61,278 bases of DNA from an uncultured Saprospiraceae bacterium (lineage in GTDB: Bacteria; Bacteroidota; Bacteroidia; Chitinophagales; Saprospiraceae): assembly GCA_937928575.1 (NCBI GenBank), contig CALFWW010000192.1, forward strand, positions 1-61,278, given 5' to 3'. The notes beneath the pieces are model-generated. The model saw nothing but the letters and a program-made list of their open reading frames with translations, was not told where the DNA came from and ran no database searches. Both the position numbers and the translations under genes were made by a program. Shown here one piece after another: positions 34,950-43,265 of the stretch (its first letter is position 1; every line of letters begins with the position of its first letter).

Positions 34950-35272
34950 ATTACCTAGTATTCAATTTCAAAATGAACAAAGATATCAAAAAGAGACTCA
35001 TTTATTTTTGGAATGAGACAATACAAATTGAAATCTAAAATCGCATCGCTTTTTTTGAGTAAAATTTACCGATACCGTCCTAACCGGGCTTTTGGAGTAG
35101 GATGTCCAATCTGCCTATCTTATTTAAGAATCGCTATTTTCATATTGAAGATTTCATATAGTTAGACACTTTTTATCTAGTCTTTTAAAGAGCATCTATT
35201 TAGCCTACAATTTTTATAAGAAGTAGAGAGATTCTTTTACCTTTATGCAAACATATAAAAGCTGTGTCGACT
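34950..35272. other. 323-base spacer before prs with a possible decayed repeat end
   Basis: Contains TACAAATTGAAATCTAAAATCGC at about 35020-35044, about 80% similar by eye to the left end of dispersed elements D and E. It is followed by AAAATTTACCGATACC. No other element module is present, so this is at best a relic. A weak inverted pair TCCTAA / TAGGA lies near 35076-35104. TACCTTTA at 35238 is the likely -7 element of prs. Confidence 0.4.
35238..35245 (+). promoter_or_regulatory. Likely -7 element for prs
   Basis: TACCTTTA differs from TAnnTTTG only in the last base. It lies 19 bases before the GTG at 35264 and 28 before the ATG at 35273, which fits the ATG better. Confidence 0.4.
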
Positions 35273-36214
35273 ATGCCTTTTACTGATGTAAAACTATTCT
35301 CAGGTACCAACTCACATTATCTTTCTGAAAAAATTGCGGACTTCTATGGATTGCCATTGGGTGACAAAACAACTCAACGGTTTATGGATGGGGAAATGCA
35401 GCCGGTCATCAACGAATCGGTACGTGGTTGCAAAGTCTTTTTCATACAAAGTACTTTTTCGCCTCCAGAGAATTTATTAGAATTATTGTTGCTCATTGAT
35501 ACAGCCAAGCGAGCATCTGCAGGTTACATCACAGCGGTTATTCCTTACTTCGGTTATGCTCGCCAAGATCGAAAAGACAAACCTAGAGTTCCCATTTCTG
35601 CAAAATTAATCGCTACGTTATTAGAAGCAGCAGGAGCCAATCGGGTAATGGTGATGGATTTCCATGCAGATCAAATTCAAGGTTTTTTCGATATTCCTGT
35701 GGATCATTTGAAAAGTGAAGCGATTTTTATTCCTTGGTTGAGAAAAAATATCTCAATGGACAATGTAATTTTTGCATCACCAGATGTAGGTGGGGTAAAA
35801 CGTGCACGTAGCTACGCAAAGTACTTTGCACGCGACTTGGTTATTTGCGATAAAGAAAGAAAACGTGCTAATGAAGTAGAGAGTATGACCATCATTGGTG
35901 ATGTCAAAGGAGCAGATGTTATTTTAGTGGATGATATTATTGATACCGCTGGGACCATGTGTCGTGCTGCCGATTTGATTATGGAAAAAGGAGCCAAAAG
36001 TGTTAGCGCAATTTGTGCCCATCCAGTACTGTCGGGTGAAGCATACAACAATATCGAAAATTCTAAAATAGAGAAGATCATTGTTTGTGATACCATCCCT
36101 CTAAAAAAGCAATCTGATAAAATTGAGGTACTCTCGACTGCAAAGCTTTTTGCCCGTGCAATTCGAAATATTCACGAGAATCGTTCACTTTCTGCCTTAT
36201 TTGTGAACGGATAA
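35273..36214 (+). CDS. prs: Ribose-phosphate pyrophosphokinase
   Basis: A 313-residue enzyme that makes phosphoribosyl pyrophosphate from ribose-5-phosphate and ATP, feeding nucleotide, NAD, histidine and tryptophan synthesis. KLFSGTNSHYLSEKIADFYG starts the protein, and the PRPP-binding loop VILVDDIIDTAGTM, the metal/ribose segment DFHADQIQGFFD and the flexible loop YARQDRKDKPRVP are all present. An in-frame GTG at 35264 would add three residues; the ATG at 35273 is preferred by its distance from the -7 element. No operon partner immediately adjacent; rplY follows with its own promoter. Confidence 0.95.
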   Translation: MPFTDVKLFSGTNSHYLSEKIADFYGLPLGDKTTQRFMDGEMQPVINESVRGCKVFFIQSTFSPPENLLELLLLIDTAKRASAGYITAVIPYFGYARQDRKDKPRVPISAKLIATLLEAAGANRVMVMDFHADQIQGFFDIPVDHLKSEAIFIPWLRKNISMDNVIFASPDVGGVKRARSYAKYFARDLVICDKERKRANEVESMTIIGDVKGADVILVDDIIDTAGTMCRAADLIMEKGAKSVSAICAHPVLSGEAYNNIENSKIEKIIVCDTIPLKKQSDKIEVLSTAKLFARAIRNIHENRSLSALFVNG

Positions 36215-36280
36215 GTCAAAAAATCCATAATTCCTGTTTTTTAACTACGCTGAAGTGTGATATTTTATTCAAAATATGAC

Positions 36281-36288
36281 TATCTTTG
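36281..36288 (+). promoter_or_regulatory. Bacteroidota -7 promoter element for rplY
   Basis: TATCTTTG matches TAnnTTTG exactly and lies 46 bases before the rplY ATG. Confidence 0.55.
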
Positions 36289-36334
36289 CGTGCATTTTAA
36301 GGAAAAAATTTATTAATAGCCAAATACATTTATA

Positions 36335-36979
36335 ATGGAAACGGTAGCTATAAAAGGTACAAAAAGAGCTGGGACAGGAAAAAAATCTGCAAAAGCTGAT
36401 CGCAATTCAGGAACCATTCCTTGTGTGATTTATGGAGGAAAAGAAAACGTACATTTCACCGGAACAATGGGTGAAATAAAGCAATTGATTTATACACCTG
36501 CATTTAAAGTTGCTGAAATCAATGTAGACGGATCAACACATAAATGTATTCTAAAAGATATACAATGGCATCCAGTAACGGATGATATTCGTCATATCGA
36601 CTTCTTAGAATTAGTAGATGGTAAATCATTCAAGGTAGAATTGCCAGTAAGATTGGATGGTGTTGCACCGGGTATTAGAGAAGGTGGAAAGTTGGTTTAC
36701 AAACTAAGAAAAGTAAAAGTAAAAACAACTCCAGAATCTTTAGTGAATGAATTGGTGCTAGATATTTCTTCTATGAATTTAGGAGACTCCGTAAGAGTAA
36801 GAGACATCGAAGCAATCGAAGGAATGGAATTGATGTCATCACCGGCATTACCAGTTGCTTCCGTAATCACACCACGTGCATTGAAAAGTGCTGCTGCTGC
36901 TGAAGATGGAGAAGGTGCTGAAGTTGCTGAAGGAGAAGAGGCTGCTGCTGAAGGTGGAGAAGAAAAGAAAGAAGGATAA
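36335..36979 (+). CDS. rplY: 50S ribosomal protein L25/general stress protein Ctc
   Basis: A 214-residue two-domain L25 (Ctc/TL5 type). Residues 1-90 are the 5S-rRNA-binding L25 domain (IQWHPVTDDIRHIDFLEL), and 95-185 the C-terminal beta domain (LPVRLDGVAPGIREGGKL; MNLGDSVRVRDIEAIEGMEL). An acidic tail of Ala, Glu and Gly follows (AAAEDGEGAEVAEGEEAAAE), with near-repeats and lysines at the end. L25 binds 5S rRNA in the large subunit. It has its own promoter at 36281 and ends in a clear terminator. Confidence 0.95.
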   Translation: METVAIKGTKRAGTGKKSAKADRNSGTIPCVIYGGKENVHFTGTMGEIKQLIYTPAFKVAEINVDGSTHKCILKDIQWHPVTDDIRHIDFLELVDGKSFKVELPVRLDGVAPGIREGGKLVYKLRKVKVKTTPESLVNELVLDISSMNLGDSVRVRDIEAIEGMELMSSPALPVASVITPRALKSAAAAEDGEGAEVAEGEEAAAEGGEEKKEG

Positions 36980-37008
36980 TAGTTACACAACTATTTGTAA
37001 AATATTCA

Positions 37009-37042
37009 GACCGTATCATTCATTTGGTGCGGTCTTTTTTTT
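37009..37042 (+). terminator. Rho-independent terminator after rplY
   Basis: GACCGTATCA (37009-37018) pairs with TGGTGCGGTC (37025-37034), partly by G-U pairs, followed by eight T residues to about 37042. Confidence 0.8.
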
Positions 37043-37161
37043 GCTTTTGTGAGAAAAGATTTGGAAGAAAAGACCTAACAGCCTACCTGTTAGGTCTAAC
37101 CCAGCTAATAACACAAAGCAAATAAACAACCACAAGGTTATTTAATTTTAAAATTTTCTCC

Positions 37162-37938
37162 ATGAAAAACCTAAAAGTCACCACCATTCAATCCACTCTA
37201 AGTTGGGAAGATCGCGATACCAATTTAAAAAATTTCAGTACCCACTTCGACAACATTTCAGAACCAACAGATCTCATTATTTTACCTGAAATGTTTACCA
37301 CCGGTTTTTCTATGAATCCTAATTCGATTGCCGAAAAAATGGATGGACCGACGATGCAATGGATGGCAGTAAATGCATCAAAGAAAAATGCAGTCATTAC
37401 TGGTAGTATCATAATTGAGGAAAACGGAAAATTTTACAATCGACTAATTTGGATGCGACCTGATGAGACTTACGAAACTTATAATAAAAGACATCTTTTC
37501 ACATTAGCTGGAGAACATAAAAAATATACGAAGGGTACTGAACGAAAAATCATCGATTTGAATGGATGGAAAATTTGTCCATTAATCTGCTATGATTTAA
37601 GATTCCCCGTATGGAGTAGAAATACCGAAGCTTATGATGTGCTTTTGTATGTTGCCAATTGGCCTGAGAAAAGAATAAATGCCTGGAGTAGTTTATTGGT
37701 TGGACGCGCTGTGGAAAACCAATGTTACACAATTGGAGTCAATAGGGTTGGAACTGATGGGGTAGGATTGAATTACAATGGAGCAACTAGCATTATCAGT
37801 TTTGATGGAGCAATGATGTATTCGATTCGAGATACCGAAGAAATTCAAACCACTACACTCAATTATGAAACGCTTCATCAATTTCGTACTAAACTCGCAT
37901 TTTTAGATGACAGAGATCATTTTTCAGTCGAAATTTAG
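37162..37938 (+). CDS. Nitrilase-family amidohydrolase (YafV/omega-amidase type)
   Basis: A 258-residue C-N hydrolase. The catalytic triad is visible: E43 (LPEMFTTGFS), K109 (YNKRHLF) and C143 (ICYDLRFPVW). The FP(V/L)W after the cysteine is typical of the omega-amidase/YafV group, which hydrolyses alpha-ketoglutaramate or related omega-amides and so salvages the product of glutamine transaminases. There is no signal peptide. It stands alone between rplY and adk on the same strand. Confidence 0.87.
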   Translation: MKNLKVTTIQSTLSWEDRDTNLKNFSTHFDNISEPTDLIILPEMFTTGFSMNPNSIAEKMDGPTMQWMAVNASKKNAVITGSIIIEENGKFYNRLIWMRPDETYETYNKRHLFTLAGEHKKYTKGTERKIIDLNGWKICPLICYDLRFPVWSRNTEAYDVLLYVANWPEKRINAWSSLLVGRAVENQCYTIGVNRVGTDGVGLNYNGATSIISFDGAMMYSIRDTEEIQTTTLNYETLHQFRTKLAFLDDRDHFSVEI

Positions 37939-38077
37939 AATAAAGCAGGATCGATGGGAACAAATAATTGAAAACAAACCTTATTTATAGGGTGAAGTAG
38001 ACATCTATGATGAATTCAAAAGGTATCTATTGAATAAATTTTACTATTTTAGCCAACTTGACTAATAAATTTTTTAG

Positions 38078-38656
38078 ATGATAAATTTAATCTTATTTGG
38101 ACCTCCAGGATCTGGGAAAGGAACACAAGCATCAAAACTTGTTGAACAATATAATTTAATGCACATTTCTACTGGAGATCTGTTTCGATACGAAATGGGG
38201 AATGATACACCACTAGGGAAAGAAGCAAAGAGTTACATCTCAAAAGGAGAGCTCGTCCCTGATTCTGTAACAATCGGTATGTTGAAAAACAAAGTAAATG
38301 CAAACCCAGATGTTCCGGGTTTTATTTTCGATGGATTTCCTCGTACAGTTAATCAAGCGGAAGCATTGGATGAATTTCTAGGTTCAAAAAATGAAAAAGT
38401 AACTGCATTGATTTCTTTGGGGGTGAAGGATGAAGAACTCATTTCAAGATTATTGGAACGTGGAAAAACTTCAGGTAGAGCAGATGATAGTGATGAATCG
38501 ATTATCAAAAATAGACTAGAAGTATATAAATCTGAAACCACTCCTGTCTTCGATTATTACAACGAAAAAATGATGGCTCGCAAAGTGGATGGTCATGGTA
38601 CTATCGCTCAAATCTTTACAAGACTTTGCCATGTTATTGACGAAGTAGCTGTTTAA
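38078..38656 (+). CDS. adk: Adenylate kinase
   Basis: A 192-residue short-form adenylate kinase: P-loop GPPGSGKGTQ (8-17), GFPRTVNQAEAL (NMP-binding lid), and the LID arginines in LLERGKTSGRADDSDESI. It has no zinc cysteines, as expected for the short variant. It interconverts ATP, ADP and AMP in the cytoplasm. ATG at 38078. The obgE gene follows about 100 bases later on the same strand. Confidence 0.96.
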   Translation: MINLILFGPPGSGKGTQASKLVEQYNLMHISTGDLFRYEMGNDTPLGKEAKSYISKGELVPDSVTIGMLKNKVNANPDVPGFIFDGFPRTVNQAEALDEFLGSKNEKVTALISLGVKDEELISRLLERGKTSGRADDSDESIIKNRLEVYKSETTPVFDYYNEKMMARKVDGHGTIAQIFTRLCHVIDEVAV

Positions 38657-38716
38657 AATCATAAGAAATATTAAACGTAATTGATATGTTGGTATCTCAT
38701 GTACATTAGTGCGGTG

Positions 38717-38752
38717 ATCAATTTTCAATTTTTAATTTACATTTTAAATTTC
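38717..38752. repeat. AATTGAAAAT-type repeat unit directly before obgE
   Basis: GATCAATTTTCAATTTTTAA at 38717 and the AT-rich bases to 38752 are a single inverse copy of the unit seen at 5661 and 9227. It ends seven bases before the obgE start, so it forms the 5' leader of obgE. Confidence 0.6.
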
Positions 38753-38758
38753 GTTCCA

Positions 38759-39820
38759 TTGGCTGAAAATTTCGTTGATTACGTTAAAATATGTTGCAAA
38801 TCCGGAGCAGGAGGAGCGGGTTCCGCCCACTTCGCAAGATCCCGTATCGACCCTAAAGGTGGACCCGATGGAGGAGATGGAGGTAGAGGTGGTCACATCA
38901 TTCTAAGAGGAAATGCACAACGCTGGACTTTACTTCATTTGAAATATAGAAAACACATCAAAGCAGGAAGAGGTGGCGTCGGAAGTCAGAGTCGAAGTTC
39001 TGGAGCAGATGGGGAAGACATCATTTTAGAAGTACCGCTGGGAACCGTTGCCAAAGACTTTGAAACAGATGAAGTCATGTTCGAGATTACCGATCATGGT
39101 CAGGAAATGATCTTGATGAAAGGTGGTCGTGGAGGTCTAGGAAATGCGCATTTCAAATCTTCAACCAACCAATCACCACAATATTCACAACCAGGTGAAG
39201 AAGGATCTGAATCTTGGAAAGTACTTGAATTAAAACTGCTTGCTGATGTCGGTTTGGTTGGCTTCCCGAATGCGGGTAAGTCGACGCTGTTGTCAGTAGT
39301 GAGTGCTGCCAAACCAAAAATTGCGGCCTACGCTTTCACTACTTTAAAACCCAATCTTGGAATCGTTGCGTATCGCGAACATCAATCTTTCGTGATGGCC
39401 GATATCCCTGGAATTATAGAAAATGCACATCAAGGAAAAGGAATTGGTCATCGATTTTTAAGACACATCGAAAGAAACTCGAGTTTGTTATTCATGATTC
39501 CATGTGATACCGAAAGCATTAAAAAAGAGTATGCGATTTTATTAAACGAATTAAAACAATTCAATCCCGAGTTGTTGGACAAACCAAGATTATTGGCTAT
39601 TACTAAGTGTGATATGATTGATGAGGAATTGAAAGAACTCTTACTGCCCGAAATTCCAGATAGCGTAGATCACATTTTTATCTCCTCAGTTTCTCAATTG
39701 GGTATTACAGAATTGAAAGATAAACTTTGGGAGCAGTTGAATGCAAAAACAGAAGAGACGAATCCAAGTTATATCTCCAAACAAAATAGTCTTTCCAAAA
39801 ACCGTCAAGAAGAAGAATGA
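38759..39820 (+). CDS. obgE: GTPase Obg/CgtA
   Basis: A 353-residue ribosome-associated GTPase that helps 50S assembly and stress signalling. The N-terminal glycine-rich Obg fold ([25 protein letters not shown]) is complete, and the G domain has G1 [10 protein letters not shown]3 DIPGII and G4 TKCD. The C-terminal extension is short. The start is TTG at 38759: the preceding in-frame residues ([12 protein letters not shown]) are merely a translation of the AATTGAAAAT repeat, and the family begins [10 protein letters not shown]. Its last four bases overlap the start of the next gene (ATGA). Confidence 0.95.
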   Translation: MAENFVDYVKICCKSGAGGAGSAHFARSRIDPKGGPDGGDGGRGGHIILRGNAQRWTLLHLKYRKHIKAGRGGVGSQSRSSGADGEDIILEVPLGTVAKDFETDEVMFEITDHGQEMILMKGGRGGLGNAHFKSSTNQSPQYSQPGEEGSESWKVLELKLLADVGLVGFPNAGKSTLLSVVSAAKPKIAAYAFTTLKPNLGIVAYREHQSFVMADIPGIIENAHQGKGIGHRFLRHIERNSSLLFMIPCDTESIKKEYAILLNELKQFNPELLDKPRLLAITKCDMIDEELKELLLPEIPDSVDHIFISSVSQLGITELKDKLWEQLNAKTEETNPSYISKQNSLSKNRQEEE

Positions 39821-41262
39821 AAATCGACATTCAAAAAAAGTTAAGTGAGCTTTTTGAAAAAACATTTGATGAAGCAGCTTCATTGATATTGCCGTTAGCA
39901 CCATCGGGTTCTGATCGGAAATATTATCGCATCAAAGGAAAATCAAAGACAGTAATTGGTACACATAATCCTGATCGTAAAGAAAATAATGCATTCATCC
40001 ATTTCTCTCAACATTTTAAAGCCAAATCATTACCGGTCCCAGAAGTATTTGCAGAGGACTTGGATAATGACATTTATTTGCAAGAAGATTTAGGAGCGAC
40101 GACACTATATAGTTATCTATTAGAAAAAGGAGACGGTTTTCCTGACAATCTAATTACGATCTACAAAAAAGTGGTGGAAGAATTAGCTCATTTGCAAATA
40201 ACAGGAGGTGATGGACTCAATTACGATAAGTGTTATCCAAGAAAAGCATTTGACACACAATCCATGCTATGGGATTTAAATTATTTCAAATACTACTTTT
40301 TGAAATTGGCGAACATCTCTTATGATGAAGATTTGCTAGAAAAAGATTTTCATAAGTTCTCCAATTATTTGTTACGAGCGGATTGTGATTACTTCTTATT
40401 CCGTGATTTTCAATCCAGAAATATCATGATGAAAAGTGGGACTCCATACTTCATCGATTATCAAGGAGGTAGAAAAGGAGCACTGCAATATGATTTGGCT
40501 TCGTTGTTATGGCAATCCAAAGCCAACATTCCGCACCCGATTCGAAAAGAGTTGTTGAATCATTATCTTGACCATGCAGAAAAATTGACGAAAATTGATC
40601 GTGACAAATTCATCGAATATTATTATGGCTACGTCCTCATTCGTTGCATACAAGTATTAGGGGCGTACGGATTCCGTGGCTTACATGAGCGCAAAGATTA
40701 TTTTTTATCCAGTATCCCATTTGCGATTAATAACTTAAGATGGCTTTTGGAAAACACAGAACTAGATGTTGAAATTCCGGAATTGAAAAGAGCATTAGTC
40801 GCAATTACCAATTCTGAAAAATTCAAACCATTTGATAAAAGCATTGGTGAAAAAAGTTTGTTGACGGTTCACATCAATAGTTTTTCCTATAAAGAGGGAA
40901 TCCCACAAGACACTTCCGGACATGGAGGCGGCTTCGTTTTCGATTGTCGTTTCATTCACAATCCAGGTAGGTACGAACCCTACAAAAAACTCACCGGTCG
41001 CGATGAACCTGTCATTAATTTCTTAAAACTTCATTCTGAAATGGGTGATTTTCTCAATCAAGTGTATCTCATTGTCGACAAAGCAGTGGAGAATTATCTG
41101 GAAAGAAGTTTTACCAATCTATCGATCAATTTCGGTTGCACAGGTGGTCAGCATCGGAGTGTCTTTTCTGCCGACTCAGTTACCAAACATTTGAAAGAAA
41201 AGTATGGTGTAAATGTAGTGTTGCATCATTTGGTGCAGGAAAGAAAAAACTGGGTGAACTAG
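39817..41262 (+). CDS. Fusion of an APH-fold kinase and the RapZ C-terminal domain
   Basis: A 481-residue two-domain protein. Residues about 25-320 are an aminoglycoside-phosphotransferase-like kinase: [10 protein letters not shown] at the nucleotide loop, catalytic [10 protein letters not shown] (D197, N202) and metal-binding IDYQGG (D214), the RDFxxRN form being that of the AmgK sugar-kinase group. Residues 348-481 match the RapZ C-terminal domain: TGRDEPV and [13 protein letters not shown] (441-450). RapZ-C senses glucosamine-6-phosphate; AmgK phosphorylates amino sugars for peptidoglycan recycling. The RapZ N-terminal P-loop domain is absent. A function in amino-sugar metabolism is inferred. 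It overlaps obgE by four bases. Confidence 0.85.
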   Translation: MKIDIQKKLSELFEKTFDEAASLILPLAPSGSDRKYYRIKGKSKTVIGTHNPDRKENNAFIHFSQHFKAKSLPVPEVFAEDLDNDIYLQEDLGATTLYSYLLEKGDGFPDNLITIYKKVVEELAHLQITGGDGLNYDKCYPRKAFDTQSMLWDLNYFKYYFLKLANISYDEDLLEKDFHKFSNYLLRADCDYFLFRDFQSRNIMMKSGTPYFIDYQGGRKGALQYDLASLLWQSKANIPHPIRKELLNHYLDHAEKLTKIDRDKFIEYYYGYVLIRCIQVLGAYGFRGLHERKDYFLSSIPFAINNLRWLLENTELDVEIPELKRALVAITNSEKFKPFDKSIGEKSLLTVHINSFSYKEGIPQDTSGHGGGFVFDCRFIHNPGRYEPYKKLTGRDEPVINFLKLHSEMGDFLNQVYLIVDKAVENYLERSFTNLSINFGCTGGQHRSVFSADSVTKHLKEKYGVNVVLHHLVQERKNWVN

Positions 41263-41269
41263 AATGTTG

Positions 41270-41521
41270 GACCGCCTTTCGGCTTTAAGACCGCTACGCT
41301 ATATGATCGCTGACGCTATAAGACCGCTAGCGCTTTAAGACTGTGCAGTCGTTCAAATGATACTCCAATTTCTATTTGAATTGCTGTCAATCAGAATTTC
41401 AAATGATACTCGAATTTCCATTTGAACTACAGAACAGTCTTAAAGCAAAGCGGTCTTACAGCCAAAGGCGGTCTTACAGCGCAGCGGTCCTAAAGCAAAG
41501 CGGTCTTTCAGCGCAGCGGGT
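41270..41521. repeat. Mirrored array of GACCGC/GCGGTC units around a palindromic direct repeat
   Basis: On the left, GACCGC-type units start at 41270, 41289, 41305, 41322 and 41339 (16-19 bases apart). On the right, the inverse GCGGTC occurs at 41450, 41468, 41484, 41500 and 41516 (as GCGGGTC). Units are separated by TTTAA/TTAAAG-type linkers. In the centre two 29-base copies of TTCAAATGATACTC...ATTTGAA lie at 41352 and 41398, each itself palindromic. The array lies between convergent genes and abuts the stop codon at 41522. It is not a CRISPR: there are no spacers of unique sequence. Confidence 0.8.
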
Positions 41522-42115
41522 CTACCTCAAGATTTCCATCAACCCCTCAAACCGATCCGCCTCCGCATACAAGTGATCATTATAACTAGTGGCCTGAAAT
41601 TTCAAAGAAGTCATCACCTTATTAATCGTCACCAATTCTATTGTTATGTTACCGAATTTTTGGTCCACCTTATCGACAAATTCCCTCATAATCGGTGGTT
41701 TTAAATAATGACGTTCTACTGTTTCTAACTTCCCATTTTTTTCATAAGTCCGTTTATCAGAAAGATAAGGACGGTATTGGATCGATTTAATGCGTTCGTG
41801 TAGAAAAAAGAAAAAGTGTCTTAGATCCTTCGGCTTAAATTTGACAATGGTACAATGAATAACAAAACCTTTGGAAGAAGGGGTGTTTAAAAAATCGATG
41901 CCACGATCTAAATTGCTGTCCGTGATTAACTGATTACCATATTGTTTGTGCAGATAATTGAGCAACTCCGTTTTCTCTTCGGATGCTTTCCATTTTTCAA
42001 AATTGGCAAGTTCCTTATCGGACAAAGTAATTACCTCATGCGTGAAAGGATTGGCAGCAGAGCTCTTACCAGATTTTCCAAAAATATTTTTAAAGTAATT
42101 CCATAGGTCGGACAT
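41522..42115 (-). CDS. Hypothetical cytoplasmic protein
   Basis: A 197-residue protein without recognised domains. It begins MSDLWNYFKNIFGKSGKSS and contains FVIHCTIVKFKPKDLRHFFFFLHERI and a basic middle (YLSDKRTYEKNGKLETVERHY). No signal peptide or membrane segment. The ATG at 42115 is preferred because the longer frame starting at 42226 runs into the tandem repeat (its AYLEHSSKR is translated repeat sequence). The 3' end abuts the GACCGC array. Function unknown. Confidence 0.65.
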   Translation of the reverse strand: MSDLWNYFKNIFGKSGKSSAANPFTHEVITLSDKELANFEKWKASEEKTELLNYLHKQYGNQLITDSNLDRGIDFLNTPSSKGFVIHCTIVKFKPKDLRHFFFFLHERIKSIQYRPYLSDKRTYEKNGKLETVERHYLKPPIMREFVDKVDQKFGNITIELVTINKVMTSLKFQATSYNDHLYAEADRFEGLMEILR

Positions 42116-42179
42116 AGTTGCAAGATATTCTATTCTCAACAAAGTCGCGCAGTTTTTTTTATATTCGTTCGTCGTTCGT

Positions 42180-42470
42180 TTACTTGTACGTCGTTTGGAG
42201 CTGTGCTCCAGATACGCCCCCAACATAAACTAAAAACCAATGCTAAAAAAATTCTACCAATACGTTCGACGTTCGTTTGGAGCTATGCGCCAGATACGTC
42301 CACAACATAAACTTAAAACCAATGCCAAAACAAATCCTACTATTCATAACCCAGTACGTTCGTTTGGAGCTGTGCTCCAGATACGTCCCCATCATAATAT
42401 TAAAACCTGTCCTAAAACAAATACTCCTAATCATAACATGCATATCCATATGGAGCTGTGCTCCAGAAAA
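42180..42470 (+). repeat. Four tandem copies of an ~85-bp unit upstream of the L,D-transpeptidase
   Basis: Units start with TTTGGAGCTGTGCTCCAGATACG-like hairpins (GGAGCtgtGCTCC) at 42197, 42279, 42366 and 42452, i.e. 82, 87 and 86 bases apart. Between hairpins are related stretches CATAAACTTAAAACCAATG and CTAAAACAAATCCTAC. The second to fourth units fall in the transpeptidase reading frame, and the last one encodes its lipoprotein signal. Units have diverged by base changes and small indels. Confidence 0.85.
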
Positions 42471-43170
42471 ATCGCCCAATGAAAAAATGGCAATATCGAA
42501 CACTGCCCAAACCAAAAGTCCGACACAACTCGTAGTCGTATTAAGCGAGCATCCAGATTCCATTAACGCCCAATTATCGAAATACGAATTCATCAACAGC
42601 CATTGGAATCAAATCGGCACCACACATGATGTCACCCTAGGTCGGACCGGCTTAGCCAATGGAATCGGACAGCAACTTTTAAAAGGAAATTTGAAACAAG
42701 AAGGTGATGGGAAATCGCCGGCAGGTATTTTTGAATTCGGAACCGCATTCGGTTATGCCTCCAAACAAGAAGCACCCGATTTTAAATTGCCTTACGTTCA
42801 AATCACAGAAGTCACCCAATGCATCGAAGACGGCAAATCCAAATACTACAACCAAATCGTAAACAATACCAAAGTGACCAAAGATTGGGAAACAGCCGAT
42901 TTTATGAAACGAGCCGATGATTTATACAAATGGGGCGTGTTTGTTAAACATAATACACCCGCAAAACTGGAAGCGGGGTCTTGTATCTTCTTTCACTTAT
43001 GGCGAGGACCAGGCAAGCATACCGCTGGATGTACTGCTATGACCGAAGAAAACATGTTGAATTTGATAAAATGGTTGGATCCAAGTAAAGAACCAAGATT
43101 GATTCAAGTAACAGGGGAGGAGTATTCTGATTCGAAAAAGATTTTTGGTTTACTGGATAGTGCAAGGTAG
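42322..43170 (+). CDS. L,D-transpeptidase family lipoprotein
   Basis: A YkuD-type L,D-transpeptidase-like enzyme for peptidoglycan cross-linking or modification. The catalytic region is IFFHLWRGPGKHTAGCTAM, with the His, Thr-Ala-Gly-Cys and Met of the family and the nucleophile in TAGC. The region GRTGLANGIGQQ and GDGKSPAGIFEFG precedes it. A hydrophobic stretch QILLIITCISIWSC with a lipobox cysteine shows export and lipid anchoring. The start is doubtful: the N-terminal residues come from the 85-bp tandem repeat. ATG 42322 is chosen, with TTG 42277 and 42364 as alternatives. The signal just before WSC belongs to the last repeat unit. Confidence 0.78.
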   Translation: MPKQILLFITQYVRLELCSRYVPIIILKPVLKQILLIITCISIWSCAPEKSPNEKMAISNTAQTKSPTQLVVVLSEHPDSINAQLSKYEFINSHWNQIGTTHDVTLGRTGLANGIGQQLLKGNLKQEGDGKSPAGIFEFGTAFGYASKQEAPDFKLPYVQITEVTQCIEDGKSKYYNQIVNNTKVTKDWETADFMKRADDLYKWGVFVKHNTPAKLEAGSCIFFHLWRGPGKHTAGCTAMTEENMLNLIKWLDPSKEPRLIQVTGEEYSDSKKIFGLLDSAR

Positions 43171-43256
43171 TTAGTACAAAGTAAAAAGACTATCGAAAAT
43201 TCGTGAGCGTCGCAAACGTCCTCCACGTATTTTCGATAGTCTTTATACTAACTACT
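43168..43256. terminator. Bidirectional terminator-like hairpin between convergent genes
   Basis: AAAGACTATCGAAAAT (43185-43200) is the perfect reverse complement of 43229-43244, and outer arms GTAGTTAGTA (43168-43177) and TACTAACTAC (43246-43255) pair too. The loop includes the CGTCCTCCACG repeat motif. It separates the transpeptidase (+) and cvpA (-) genes. Confidence 0.75.
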
Positions 43257-43265
43257 TTATACTTA

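Noticed and set aside
35010-35060. Ninth copy of the palindromic element
   Set aside because: Only about 24 bases resemble the left end, without the core. It is too weak to count as a copy and is noted only as a possible relic.
41270-41521. CRISPR array
   Set aside because: The units are only 16-19 bp apart with near-identical linkers, there are no unique spacers, the two halves face each other, and no cas genes are nearby.
42240-42596. Open frames on both strands in the tandem repeat before the transpeptidase
   Set aside because: All are translations of the 85-bp repeat or antisense to the transpeptidase gene.
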